Program-made: the position numbers and the translations under genes
Source of the DNA: an uncultured Campylobacter sp.
GTDB taxonomy: Bacteria; Campylobacterota; Campylobacteria; Campylobacterales; Campylobacteraceae
DNA: 63,973 nt
Assembly: GCF_937959485.1 (NCBI RefSeq)
Contig: NZ_CALGPY010000002.1
Span: 1-63,973 of the forward strand
Direction: 5' to 3'
Notes under the pieces: model-generated
What the model was told of the DNA's origin: nothing
The model's input: the letters and a program-made list of their open reading frames with translations, nothing else
Databases searched by the model: none
Shown here: in pieces, positions 52,965-62,911 of the stretch
Layout: every line of letters starts with the position of its first letter
How positions within the stretch are numbered: position 1 is the first letter of the stretch

Positions 52965-54749
52965 TTAATCGAAATTTAGCGTGCCGTCTTGCGGCTTTTC
53001 TTCAGAGCTTTCGCTATCTTTTTCCAGCTTTTGCAAATCCTGCTCTTGCGCGGAGACGCCTTCTTGCTCCACACCATCGGATTCGCAGATCTTTTGAACA
53101 TCTTCGAAAGTTATGAACTCATAGACGAAAATTTGCTTTGAAATTTGATTTAGCTTATCCTGCATCGTGCGGATTATCTCGCTTACCTCGTCGTAGCAAT
53201 CTTGCAAAATTTTATTCACGCTCTGCGCGCTAGGGGTGAAACTATCGCCCATCGCGAGCTCGAAAACCATCTTTTGCGCCAGCGCGATAGCCTGCTTTAC
53301 GTCGCTAGCAGAATTTGAAAAAGCGTCGTTTTTATGGATCTGTAGCGCCGCCATGCCGCTTAAAAGCACTTTGATTTGATTTAAAATTTGCGTTTTGGAT
53401 TCGATCTCGAAATCCTCGTTTAAAAATTTATCGTTTAAAAGCTCTATTTTTTCGAAATCAAACGAATACCAATACGCGCTAAGCGCCTTTGCGCCCTGAT
53501 AGAACGCCTGGATCTCCTTTTCGTATTCGGTGAGAATTCTACTTTTTTGCACGCCATAAAAGACCCTCATTCGCACGTTTTCAAAATCGCTAAGCTCGAT
53601 CGTATCGCTGCCGCGCTTAAGAGCGTTGATCGCAGCTTCATTTACCAGCGTCGCTACCCCTGCGCCGCTAAAGCCCACGCAGAGGCGGCTTACTTTGTTG
53701 ATATTCGCGCTGCATCTTTTGCCCTCGAGGTAAATTTTTAAAATTTCGATGCGGTCTTTGTAGTTCGGAAGCCCGATAAAAACGCGCCTATCAAAGCGCC
53801 CCGAGCGCAGCAGCGCGTCGTCGATCATATTTATTTTGTTGGTTGCGCCGATTACCATCACGCCGCTATTTTCCTCAAATCCGTCCATCTCGGTCAGCAG
53901 CTGATTTAGCGTCGCTTCCCGCTCGTCGTTGCGCCCTATACCGCGCTTGCCGCCGACCGCGTCGATCTCGTCGATAAAAATAATCGCGGGCGCACAGGAT
54001 TTGGCTTTCGCAAACAGCTCGCGAACCCGCCTAGCGCCGACGCCCACAAAGACCTCGGCGAAGCTTGCGCCGCTTTGGTAAAAAAACGGCACGTCCGCCT
54101 CGCCCGCTACGGCTTTTGCAATTAGCGTTTTACCGACGCCGGGCTCGCCGATCATTAAAATTCCTTTCGGCAGCTTGATGCCGAAATTGCGATATTTTGC
54201 GGGATTTTTTAAAAAATCCACAATCTCTATGAGTTCGTCTTTAACCTCGCTGATGCCCGCGACGTCGCTAAATCTCACGTCGCTAACGCTCGGTGAAAGA
54301 TCGCCGAGCTCTGCGTTTGCGCCGCCTTGACGCGCAGCGCCTACGCCGTCCAGCCTGCGGCGCCTAGCCAAAACGGTTTCAAAATAATATACAAAGAGAA
54401 AAAATGCGAACGTAAAAATTACCAAGATCGCGCTGATACCGCCGCTTTCGTTATCCTCTTCCTTCGTAATCAAAGCGTGGTTGGAGAGCTCTTTTAAATT
54501 AACGATATCGGTTAAAATTTTATAGCGTTTGCCGTCGTAAACGAAGCTTAGCGTGCCGTCCTCGATATGCGCGCGCTTGATCTGATCTTTTCGCACCAGC
54601 TCGCTAAATTCGCGCTCGGTGATGTATCGCGAATCGTCCTTAAAATAAACGATCGAGAGCAAAACGATAAGCAGCACTAAAAAAATCAGAATTATATTTA
54701 GCTTGCTTTTTTTGATTTTATGCAAAATTTCCATCAAATTTAACCTCAT
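52965..54749 (-). CDS. FtsH-like AAA+ membrane ATPase with degenerate protease site
   Basis: 594 residues. Two membrane helices (about 18-36 and 106-124) flank a periplasmic part. The AAA module is complete: Walker A GEPGVGKT (201-208), Walker B IIFIDEID (256-263), the FVGVGARRVRELF pore region, and an arginine-finger RSGRFDRR. Where FtsH has HEAGH there is YQGAK (417-421), and the LGGRxAE segment is also missing, so the zinc protease should be inactive. It could act as an unfoldase or partner of the true FtsH. It overlaps mtaB by 32 bases; codon 6 (54734) is an alternative start. Confidence 0.88.
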   Translation of the reverse strand: MRLNLMEILHKIKKSKLNIILIFLVLLIVLLSIVYFKDDSRYITEREFSELVRKDQIKRAHIEDGTLSFVYDGKRYKILTDIVNLKELSNHALITKEEDNESGGISAILVIFTFAFFLFVYYFETVLARRRRLDGVGAARQGGANAELGDLSPSVSDVRFSDVAGISEVKDELIEIVDFLKNPAKYRNFGIKLPKGILMIGEPGVGKTLIAKAVAGEADVPFFYQSGASFAEVFVGVGARRVRELFAKAKSCAPAIIFIDEIDAVGGKRGIGRNDEREATLNQLLTEMDGFEENSGVMVIGATNKINMIDDALLRSGRFDRRVFIGLPNYKDRIEILKIYLEGKRCSANINKVSRLCVGFSGAGVATLVNEAAINALKRGSDTIELSDFENVRMRVFYGVQKSRILTEYEKEIQAFYQGAKALSAYWYSFDFEKIELLNDKFLNEDFEIESKTQILNQIKVLLSGMAALQIHKNDAFSNSASDVKQAIALAQKMVFELAMGDSFTPSAQSVNKILQDCYDEVSEIIRTMQDKLNQISKQIFVYEFITFEDVQKICESDGVEQEGVSAQEQDLQKLEKDSESSEEKPQDGTLNFD

Positions 54750-55950
54750 AATCTCTTATCTCCATCCATTTTTTCGACAAATCATCATCGCTTTCGATCC
54801 AAATTTTATCATAAAATTGATCATATCCTTCATAAAACTCTCCGTTTTTACGCTCGATCAGCACATTTAGCGGCACCTTGTGCGAAAGGCGAAATTTATA
54901 ATTATTCAGCGCCGTTATGTTCTGCAGCATCTTTAGCCGCGCCTTCGCCGTTTTGCCGTCTATGCGACCTTTTAGCGACGCCGAGGCGGTCCCTTGCCGC
55001 GGCGAAAAGATAAAGGCGTGCAGATGCGTGAGCGGAAATTTTTTGAAATTTTCTACCGCTTCGAGCCAAATCTCTTCGCTCTCGCCCGGGTGCGCGACGA
55101 TAAAGTCCGTCCCCAGCGCAAACCCTCGCTCCGCAAGCTCGCAAAAAAGCTCCAAATCCCTTAGCGCGGAATTTCGGCGGCGCATTATGCTAAGCATCTT
55201 TTGCGAAGTGTGCTGAAGCGCGATGTGCAGATGCCGCTCCAGCCACGGCTCGGATAAAATTTCGCGAAAGCTTGCATCTATCTGCGAGGGCTCGATGCTG
55301 CCTAGGCGAATGCGTCGAATTCCGCGTATCGCGCCCAGCTTTTGAAGCAACGCGCCCAGGCTCGTGCCCGCGGCTCTACCGTAGCTTCCGATATTGGTGC
55401 CGGTTAGCACAATCTCGCTAAAGCCGTTTGCGGCGAGGCTTTCCGCCTCTTTTAAGATCACGTCTTCAGAGCTGCTGCGCGAGCGGCCGCGCACCGAGGG
55501 GATTATGCAGTAGCTGCAGTTAAAATCGCATCCCTCTTGAATTTTAATAAAGGCCTTGGTGTGATCCTCGTAGTCGCTTACCAGATTTTTTTCGACGCCG
55601 TCAAGATCTCCGATATCGTAAAATTTCGACTCCGAGCCTAAAAACTCATCGATCTTTTCCTTTTGCGACATCCCAAACACCCCGAATACCGCGCCGTTTT
55701 TATACAGCTCCTCGCCGCGCGATACCGCGCCGCAGCCGGTTAGCAATATCTTTTTGCCGAGGCGGTTCATCTTATTTACGTAGTTTCGCACGTCTGCGTC
55801 GGCGCCGTTCGTAACGGTGCAGGAGTTTATCACGACGACGTCCGCGCCCTGCTCGTCGTGCGTGATCTCGCCCGATTTGAGGTTGCTTTTGATAAGCTGC
55901 GTGTCGTAGATATTTGTGCGACATCCAAACGTTTTAAAATAAATTTTCAA
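54718..55950 (-). CDS. mtaB: tRNA t6A37 methylthiotransferase MtaB
   Basis: Adds a methylthio group to t6A37 of tRNA reading ANN codons. 410 residues: an N-terminal UPF0004 domain with Cys9 (FGCRTN), Cys44 (NSCTVTN) and Cys73 (TGCGA), then the radical SAM motif CDFNCSYC (about 140-147), and a C-terminal TRAM-like part. Among MiaB, RimO and MtaB the short FGCRTN start and IQEGCDFNCSYCIIP favour MtaB. It overlaps mscS by four bases. Confidence 0.92.
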   Translation of the reverse strand: MKIYFKTFGCRTNIYDTQLIKSNLKSGEITHDEQGADVVVINSCTVTNGADADVRNYVNKMNRLGKKILLTGCGAVSRGEELYKNGAVFGVFGMSQKEKIDEFLGSESKFYDIGDLDGVEKNLVSDYEDHTKAFIKIQEGCDFNCSYCIIPSVRGRSRSSSEDVILKEAESLAANGFSEIVLTGTNIGSYGRAAGTSLGALLQKLGAIRGIRRIRLGSIEPSQIDASFREILSEPWLERHLHIALQHTSQKMLSIMRRRNSALRDLELFCELAERGFALGTDFIVAHPGESEEIWLEAVENFKKFPLTHLHAFIFSPRQGTASASLKGRIDGKTAKARLKMLQNITALNNYKFRLSHKVPLNVLIERKNGEFYEGYDQFYDKIWIESDDDLSKKWMEIRDYEVKFDGNFA

Positions 55951-57656
55951 ATTTCGCTCCCGGATCCGCTTCCCCCAGCAAAGCCCGCGCCCTGCGCCGC
56001 TGCGTTTAAATTTTGTGAGCCTTGCTGCTCCGAGCCGAGATCTTGCGCCGCAAAATTTCCGCCTGCAGCCGCGTAGTTTTTGCCGTTAAAAAGCGTGTAT
56101 GCGGGATAGGCGATCTTGATGTCGGGCTCGCTTCTTAGCGCGTCTAAAATTTCAGCCGAGATGTTACTACGAAGCCCGAGCGTAGCGTAAGAGTTCGTCA
56201 TGTACCAAACCGAAATTTCAATGCCGTATGGCTCGAAGAAGCTAAAAATTCTAGGCTCGACGTTTGGATTTTTGATGCTATATTGCGAACGAAGCTTGCC
56301 CATCTGCTTTTTGGCGATGTCGGTGTAGCCCTTGGAATACTTCCGCACGATGTTTTTTATGAGATACATCGCCTTTTTATGGTTGCTATCAAATGTTAAA
56401 AGTATGCTAATGCCGTCCCAGACGGTCTTAAGCCCGCTATGGGTGTAGTTTGAGATAAGATCTGTAAAAATATAATTGTTAGGTATGAAAATTACCCTGC
56501 CCGCGCGTTTATTTTCTCTCCACGTAGTCATAGTAACGTCCTCAAAAATCGTCATCCTAAGCACCGAAATATCGATGATATCGCCTACATAGGTCTCGCC
56601 GTTTTTATGCACCCTGATGCGATCGCCCACGCGAAAGCTGCCGCCAAGCACGATCGTAAGCCAGCCTAAGGAGCTCATAAACATATCTTTCATCGCAATC
56701 GCAAGACCTGCCGAGGCAAAGCCAAGAACCGTCACGAAGTGCGTCATATTCTCGATGTAAGAAAAGAGCAGTATCAGCGCAATCAGCGTGAAATTTAAAA
56801 CATTGATAGCTTTATTTACGATATAAAAATTCTCGTCGTTTTTGATATATTTTTTCGCCACCACTTTGCAGAAAAACGACAGCGCGATGACGATTAAAAT
56901 CCACACGGCGATGTTTCCCGCGCGCTTGATCTGCGCTTTTATATCGGCGGTCTGCACGGCGATTTGGGAGTTGATCTTTTTTTCGTAAACGTCATACGTA
57001 GTCTGCGCGATCTCATATGCGGAGCTAAACTCGCTAAGCTCGTAATCTAAGCTTTTAAGCTCCGCCGCAGCGCTTGCGTCTGTATCAATCTGCATCAAGC
57101 GCTCATATAGCGCCCTTTTTGCTTCAAGTTTATCGATTAAAGCTTTAATATTTTCTATGGCGTTTTTCTGCTCCATCTTTTGAGCTTGCAAATTTCTAAT
57201 CGTAGAAAAACCCGAAATTATCGAAAAAGGATTTGTAATGCGCGCAGGCTCTGGAGTTTCGGGCATCGCGATGATATCTAAAAACGGAGATTTTTCATAC
57301 TCTTTTAGCAGTATGAGCTGCTCTTTTACGGCGCGAAGTCTTTTTTGAATCTCTGCGATCTTATCGGTGCCGGCGCTCTTTTTTAGCTCCGCTTCGAGCT
57401 GGCTGGATTGCTTTTGTAAATTTTGATAGCCGATGAAATTTGAAAAGCGCGAAATCCAGATATTATTTTTGATCTCATCGTCAATAACACGGATCTGATC
57501 TTTTAGCGACGCGGATAGCTTGGAATTTTCATCTTTCTTCTCACTAGCGGCAGAGCTAGCGTTAGATTCTAAGCGCGTGTGCGCGGCGGAGAGCGTAGAA
57601 TTTGCCTCGCAAAATGCAAGATTAAAAATCAAAAAAATAGCCGCAAGCGCTCTCAT
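55947..57656 (-). CDS. MscS-family mechanosensitive channel
   Basis: 569 residues. Signal peptide (1-18), then a long periplasmic helical region (about 45-245, coiled-coil-like) of the MscK/YbdG extended type, then membrane helices (about 250-345). The pore helix and beta domain hold the conserved AGLAIAMKDMFMSSLGWLTI and GGSFRVGDRI. A Gly/Ala/Asn-rich low-complexity tail closes the protein (about 540-569). It overlaps aroB by four bases. Releases solutes on osmotic downshock. Confidence 0.91.
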   Translation of the reverse strand: MRALAAIFLIFNLAFCEANSTLSAAHTRLESNASSAASEKKDENSKLSASLKDQIRVIDDEIKNNIWISRFSNFIGYQNLQKQSSQLEAELKKSAGTDKIAEIQKRLRAVKEQLILLKEYEKSPFLDIIAMPETPEPARITNPFSIISGFSTIRNLQAQKMEQKNAIENIKALIDKLEAKRALYERLMQIDTDASAAAELKSLDYELSEFSSAYEIAQTTYDVYEKKINSQIAVQTADIKAQIKRAGNIAVWILIVIALSFFCKVVAKKYIKNDENFYIVNKAINVLNFTLIALILLFSYIENMTHFVTVLGFASAGLAIAMKDMFMSSLGWLTIVLGGSFRVGDRIRVHKNGETYVGDIIDISVLRMTIFEDVTMTTWRENKRAGRVIFIPNNYIFTDLISNYTHSGLKTVWDGISILLTFDSNHKKAMYLIKNIVRKYSKGYTDIAKKQMGKLRSQYSIKNPNVEPRIFSFFEPYGIEISVWYMTNSYATLGLRSNISAEILDALRSEPDIKIAYPAYTLFNGKNYAAAGGNFAAQDLGSEQQGSQNLNAAAQGAGFAGGSGSGSEI

Positions 57657-58684
57657 TCAAACTCTTTCAGCGCTGCGATTACTTCATCTTTTGCGATCTC
57701 TTTGGAAGCGTAGAATTTACCGATGCCGTCGGGCAGGATAAATTTTATCTTGCCGTTTTCACTTTTTTTATCGAGAAAAAACAGCTCGTAAAATTCCGCC
57801 GCATCCTCTACGTGAAATTTTATCGGAAGCGCGAATTTTTGAAGCACTTTGCGGATCTGCTCCTCCTGTTCGCCGCTTAGTTTACCGAGGCGACGCGCTA
57901 GCGCATTTGCCATCACCATGCCGATCGCCACAGCCTCGCCGTGCAAAAATTTTTTATAATCAGTAATTTTTTCTATAGCGTGAGCGAAGGTGTGTCCGTA
58001 GTTTAACACTGCACGCACGCCGCTTTCGCGCTCGTCTCGCTCTACAACGCTTGCTTTAATCTCCACGCAGCGAGCGATTATATGCGAAATTTCATCTGCG
58101 CTTTTTAGATCGCGCGTCTCGAAAAATTTAAACAGCTCGCCATCAAAGCATACCGCCATTTTTATGGCCTCCGCAACGCCCGCAGCAAACTCCCGCGCAG
58201 GAAGAGTAGATAAAAATTTGCTCTCGCAAAAAACCGCGCGCGGCTGATAAAAGGAGCCGATTAAATTTTTGCCGAAGCGATTATTCACGCCCGTCTTGCC
58301 GCCGACGCTTGCGTCCACTTGCGCTAGCAAGGTCGTAGGTATATTGATAAAATCGATACCGCGCTCATAAATGCTCGCGCAAAAGCCCGTTATATCGCTG
58401 ATGACGCCGCCGCCAAGAGCAATGAGCGTGCTTTTGCGATCAAGCTTGGAGCTGAAAAGCTGCTCTAAGATTTGCTCCACGCTCGCGGTATTTTTATACT
58501 CCTCGCCGTCTGGGATCGTGATGATAAATTTTTGCTCGCATTTTAACCGCTGCAATAAAAAATCAAGCCACAGCCCGCCTACTTTGGGATTTGTGATGAT
58601 CGCTACCTTGCCTTTGAGCTTGATCTCTTGCAATTCGTCGATAAAAACGCTGTATTTTTTACCTAAATTAAGATCGATTTTCAT
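57653..58684 (-). CDS. aroB: 3-dehydroquinate synthase
   Basis: Second step of the shikimate pathway. 343 residues with NAD-binding GGGVISDITGF (about 91-101), the TTLLAQVDASVGGKTGVN block with metal and phosphate contacts, and the zinc ligands in RAVLNYGHTFAHAIE and FLHGEAVAIGM. Length is typical. It belongs to the operon aroB-mscS-mtaB, an order I recall from C. jejuni. Confidence 0.96.
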   Translation of the reverse strand: MKIDLNLGKKYSVFIDELQEIKLKGKVAIITNPKVGGLWLDFLLQRLKCEQKFIITIPDGEEYKNTASVEQILEQLFSSKLDRKSTLIALGGGVISDITGFCASIYERGIDFINIPTTLLAQVDASVGGKTGVNNRFGKNLIGSFYQPRAVFCESKFLSTLPAREFAAGVAEAIKMAVCFDGELFKFFETRDLKSADEISHIIARCVEIKASVVERDERESGVRAVLNYGHTFAHAIEKITDYKKFLHGEAVAIGMVMANALARRLGKLSGEQEEQIRKVLQKFALPIKFHVEDAAEFYELFFLDKKSENGKIKFILPDGIGKFYASKEIAKDEVIAALKEFE

Positions 58685-58727
58685 ACGCTAACCTTTGATT
58701 TTTGGGTAATTGTAACATAAATTTCGA

Positions 58728-60146
58728 TTACTTTTCATACCCGTAATCGCTCGGGATAAAAATTTGATGATTTTTGCCGAGTTTAAAATACATCTGATCC
58801 AAATCCTGATTGAAAATCGATGTGAGCTTGCGCGCCAAAATTCTATCATTAAATGGCACAAATTGTAGCAGATCTCGCTCGCTGCCTAGCGCTAAAATCG
58901 GATTTTGCCGCTCGCAAGGAATAACGAATAAACTCTGCTTAAAAAGCTTCGATAAGCTCACGTAGCTTTGCGCAAACTCGTCCTTTTCGCTCTCGCCGAA
59001 AAGATACAAATACACGTCTAGCCCTAGCTGCGAGCTGATGTCAAAGACGATACTCGATTCCTCGCGCAGCCGCTCGCCAGCACTTAGCACGACACTTTTA
59101 CGCACATCTTTTAGCTCGCCCTCTCCAAGGCTTAGCACGGGAATTTCAAGCGCTTTAAGCGCCGCTTTTTTCGCTTCGAAAACTCCGCTTGAGCAAACTA
59201 CCAAGCCTGCTTTATTTTCGCTCACGTCGCGCTTTAAATTTAGCTCGCCCGAGTAATCGATGAGAATTTCAAATTTATCCCGCTCACACAGCGCTTTAAG
59301 CTCGCTAAAAGTGTCGTTTAGCAGAGGATTTAAAATTCGCAGATAAATTTTATGATTTCTAATATGCAAATCCAAAAACTCAAGCGCCCTAACCGTCCTA
59401 GCTATCTCGTCGCCGCTCATTTTTTTCATATCGATTAGCGCGAAAATATTTAGCCCAAACGGCGATGGAAATTGCCCGCTTTGCTTTTTTACTTCAGCAA
59501 ACACCGCTCGCAACGCACTAGGCTCACCAACGACTAAAATCGTATCATTCGGATATATTCGCGAGCCGGGTGTCGTTACGATGTAATTGTTGTGGCGGTA
59601 AATCATCGGAATTTGATATTTGGCATTAGAAAGCGTACTGATTTTTTTATACGCAAACGAGCTTCCTACGGGCACTTTTACCTCCATTATCTCTCCGCGT
59701 CCAAGCCCGATATTATCAGCAAAAACGGGGCTATCAGGCAAAAAACCGATGAAGCGCGAGGAATTTAGCGCGAGGGTATTTACGATTTTTACGTGAGCTT
59801 CGTTTTTATTCTCGCGCAAAAGTCCCCAAAAATCAGCCACGTAAAGTTCTAAATCCGGAGCGAGCGTCTTTAAATTTTCAAGCGTTACTTTAGTGTCAAA
59901 TTCATCCTCCATTATCACTATGCAGCGGTCAAATTCCTCTTCTGCTAGCACCACGCGCAACCGCTCAATGCTAGTAGGATCAAAAATTTCTACCGAAAAA
60001 TTTGACTCGTTTTCAAGCTCTGCGGGCACAGCATCCGTATTTTTAGCTATGACGCGATATGATCTGATGACATCTTTGATTTTACAAACTTTGGATAAAA
60101 AATGGCGCGCAAACTTTCCGCTTGCGATGATTAAAACTTGTTTCAT
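58728..60146 (-). CDS. TrkA-like nucleotide-binding regulatory protein
   Basis: 472 residues. The N-terminal Rossmann-like domain (about 1-130) begins KQVLIIASGKFARHFL. A TrkA_C/RCK_C domain follows (about 145-215, IMEVKVPVGSSFAYKKIS), then a further two-domain half of less clear type. There is no membrane segment. It probably controls an ion channel or antiporter by nucleotide binding; a homologue next to aroB and tgt is what I recall from C. jejuni. Lies 43 bp upstream of aroB. Confidence 0.82.
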   Translation of the reverse strand: MKQVLIIASGKFARHFLSKVCKIKDVIRSYRVIAKNTDAVPAELENESNFSVEIFDPTSIERLRVVLAEEEFDRCIVIMEDEFDTKVTLENLKTLAPDLELYVADFWGLLRENKNEAHVKIVNTLALNSSRFIGFLPDSPVFADNIGLGRGEIMEVKVPVGSSFAYKKISTLSNAKYQIPMIYRHNNYIVTTPGSRIYPNDTILVVGEPSALRAVFAEVKKQSGQFPSPFGLNIFALIDMKKMSGDEIARTVRALEFLDLHIRNHKIYLRILNPLLNDTFSELKALCERDKFEILIDYSGELNLKRDVSENKAGLVVCSSGVFEAKKAALKALEIPVLSLGEGELKDVRKSVVLSAGERLREESSIVFDISSQLGLDVYLYLFGESEKDEFAQSYVSLSKLFKQSLFVIPCERQNPILALGSERDLLQFVPFNDRILARKLTSIFNQDLDQMYFKLGKNHQIFIPSDYGYEK

Positions 60147-60435
60147 TGCTCTCCGTTTCGTGGTTTTGCAAAGATTATAACCAAAAACGGCTAAATTTTA
60201 AACCGCGCGATAAAATTTGCGGGCGAGCTTAGGCGCATCGACTTAAAAATTTAAAGATTTAAATTTTAAAATCAAGGTTTAAAATTCCAAAATCCAAGGC
60301 TTAAATTTTAAAATGAATTAAAACAAGCCTCGTTAAATTTAATCTCGCCGCTTAGAGCGATAAAATTTCATAAATTTAAAAGCGGCGCTATAACTATTCG
60401 CGCCGCTCAATTAGAAATTTTAAACCCGCTAGATT

Positions 60436-62685
60436 TTAAAATTTTACCTCCGCAGAGAGCATGAAGCTTCTACTCTCGCCGAGCGTTACGCCGTTTGCCG
60501 AGCCTAGCACGCTAGTTACGTTAAGACCGCCCGCACCGTCGGCGCTCGCAGGATACATTCCCGCCCAGTACTTTTTGTTAAATACGTTATTTACGTTGAA
60601 ACGTAGCGTGGTCTTATCGCCCAAAAGACGCTCGCTCGTATATCTGATACCAAGATCGGTAACGAAAAAGCTAGGAGTGTGCTGAGTGTTTAGATCATCC
60701 AGATACATCTTGCCGGTGTAGTGGAAATTTGTACTGATCGCAAGCTTGTTTGTGCCCGGGATCTCGTAATCAAACATCAAATTTGCGTTTAGTTTAGGGA
60801 TGCCGTTTGCAACCTTGCGGTTAGCGCCCTCGATGCTTACGTTATGCATCTTAGGATCGATGTAGGTAAAGCCTCCGAGCACGCTTAAATTTTGCGTAAT
60901 TCGTCCGCCGCTCATAAACTCAAATCCGCGGTTGCGCTGCTCGCCGTTTATGCCGTAGATCCCCGTAGAGCTATTTAGATACGCGATAGGTCTGCGAATA
61001 TCGAAATACGCCACGCTAAAATCGATCATATCGGCTACGCGGATCTTAGCACCGATCTCGTGCTGTTTGGAGCGATACGGAGATGTAGAGGCGACCTCAC
61101 CGTTATGCGGACCGCTATTATAAACATAGGTAGAGCCCTGCTGCAAGCTATCTGCGTAGGTGTAGTAGATACTAGCGTCCTCTATCGGATGGAAAATCAG
61201 GCTTCCCGCCCAGCTATAGCCCGAATCGCTATAGGCTTTGACAAGTCTTTGCTGGCGGGCATTGTAGGATTCCTGCCTCATCCACGCCTTAGATGCGCTT
61301 AGCATCACGTCAAATTTATCGTTTATCGTGATATCGTCTAACACCGAGACGTTATACATATCCAAAACCGCATAGTGATACAGCCCACTTCCACGCCTAG
61401 CGCCGGTGTAATTTAGAATTTTAGGATCGTAGATATTGCCTATAGTAGGTGAAGTGTAGTTGGTGCTCGCGTTTTTATATCTATCCTGCGTCCAGTGATA
61501 TCCGTTGGTCTGTACGCTAAAATCATGCTCGATATCGCCCGTGTTAAACTGCGTATTAGCCTTGAGATAGCCGCTTGGCAGATCGAATCTATATGCCGCC
61601 GTAGCACCGCCGCTGTGTCTGGTTTGATAATCGCCCGGCTTTGTATATTGCGGATGTGTGCTAGGCAAGATATAATTTACAACTCCATGAGTATCACGAT
61701 CGGCGCGCTGAAACTGAAAGCCGCCCTCTAAATACCATTTATCGGTAGGCGTAAATTTAAATTTCGCGCTTGCGGTAGTGGTTTTTAGATGCATTCCTCC
61801 AAAGCTCTGCCCAAGACCGCGTTTTGAAGAATCTACCGCCTTTGGAAGCTCCATGCCGTCTACAATCTTACCGTCTCGCACGCCGAGAGCAAACTGCCCC
61901 GCAAAGCCTTTAGTATTGTGCTCATAATAGCTTGCCGCGGTTTCAAAAGTAAGATCGCCCGTCGGATAAAATTCCATCGTGACGCTGGCTAAGCGACGCT
62001 GTAAATTTGAACCCTTCGGTTGTCTGTCGCCGTTTGATCCGTAAAATACCGCGCGGTAGCCGAATTTTTCAAATTTATCGGATAGATCAAGACCAAGCCC
62101 CAGGTTGCTTCGCGACATATAATCGCTCCAAATTATGTATTGATCTTTTACAGGGCGCTTGCGCGTGTAACTGAAAATTCCGACCGGATTTTGCGCGCCG
62201 TAGAGCGAGCCCGCGACGCCGTTTTGTACCTGAAAGCTCTCAAACATCGCCATCGGAATCGCCGTCGTCGAAATCGTATAAAAGCCGTCCCAGAAGCTGT
62301 TGCCTACGACGCTGCCCTCAAAGCCGCGCGTCTGCGGGCGTCCGACCGTAGCGCCGCCGCGCATCTGAATCTGCGCGGACGGGAAGTATTTGACCGCCTC
62401 CTCGTAGCCGGTGACGCCTTGGTGATTCATGATCTCCTTGCTAATCGTGTTGATCTGATACGGAAGATCCAAAGCGCGCTTGCCCGCAAGCAGACCATGC
62501 TGCACGTTTTTGCTCAAAAAGCCCTCGTCGATGCCGCTCTCGCTGATATTATCGCCGACGGAATTTACCTCGATTACGCCCATATTCTGCGACTTTTCAG
62601 GCGCAGAATTACCGCCACTTTGCGCTGCAGCCAAACTACCGCATAGTAGGCACATACATGCCGCTAATGAAATTTTAAATTTCAT
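60436..62685 (-). CDS. TonB-dependent siderophore-type receptor
   Basis: Outer-membrane importer of ferric siderophore or similar. Start ATG 62685 is chosen because AAGGA sits before it and the protein then begins with a signal peptide (MKFKISLAACMCLLCGSLAAA); a frame open to 62748 would add 21 codons. 749 residues: a TonB box-like segment (MGVIEVNSV), the plug domain (about 75-190, with PQTRGFEGS and NGVAGSLYGA), and a 22-strand barrel ending in SFMLSAEVKF, whose C-terminal Phe is typical. No TonB or ABC genes are adjacent. The AT-rich leader (about 62722-62745) may hold a Fur site, which I cannot confirm. Confidence 0.92.
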   Translation of the reverse strand: MKFKISLAACMCLLCGSLAAAQSGGNSAPEKSQNMGVIEVNSVGDNISESGIDEGFLSKNVQHGLLAGKRALDLPYQINTISKEIMNHQGVTGYEEAVKYFPSAQIQMRGGATVGRPQTRGFEGSVVGNSFWDGFYTISTTAIPMAMFESFQVQNGVAGSLYGAQNPVGIFSYTRKRPVKDQYIIWSDYMSRSNLGLGLDLSDKFEKFGYRAVFYGSNGDRQPKGSNLQRRLASVTMEFYPTGDLTFETAASYYEHNTKGFAGQFALGVRDGKIVDGMELPKAVDSSKRGLGQSFGGMHLKTTTASAKFKFTPTDKWYLEGGFQFQRADRDTHGVVNYILPSTHPQYTKPGDYQTRHSGGATAAYRFDLPSGYLKANTQFNTGDIEHDFSVQTNGYHWTQDRYKNASTNYTSPTIGNIYDPKILNYTGARRGSGLYHYAVLDMYNVSVLDDITINDKFDVMLSASKAWMRQESYNARQQRLVKAYSDSGYSWAGSLIFHPIEDASIYYTYADSLQQGSTYVYNSGPHNGEVASTSPYRSKQHEIGAKIRVADMIDFSVAYFDIRRPIAYLNSSTGIYGINGEQRNRGFEFMSGGRITQNLSVLGGFTYIDPKMHNVSIEGANRKVANGIPKLNANLMFDYEIPGTNKLAISTNFHYTGKMYLDDLNTQHTPSFFVTDLGIRYTSERLLGDKTTLRFNVNNVFNKKYWAGMYPASADGAGGLNVTSVLGSANGVTLGESRSFMLSAEVKF

Positions 62686-62911
62686 CGTTTTCCTTCGTTC
62701 CATTATTTTACCTTCGTTATGGATATATTTAATATTATTTTTTAGCATATTAGAAAAACTTTCCTAAATTTAGGCTAAATTCGAGATATAAATTTATATA
62801 TTTGTAGTCGCATTTTTTAGCTTTAAATTTCATAGACGATATACCGCGATACAAAAGAAAAATTGCGCAAATTTATATGAAATTCTAAATTTTTAATGTA
62901 AAATCGCCCGT

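Noticed and set aside
62722..62745. Fur box upstream of the TonB receptor
   Set aside because: The stretch is AT-rich but has no clear inverted GATAAT core, so I do not call it.
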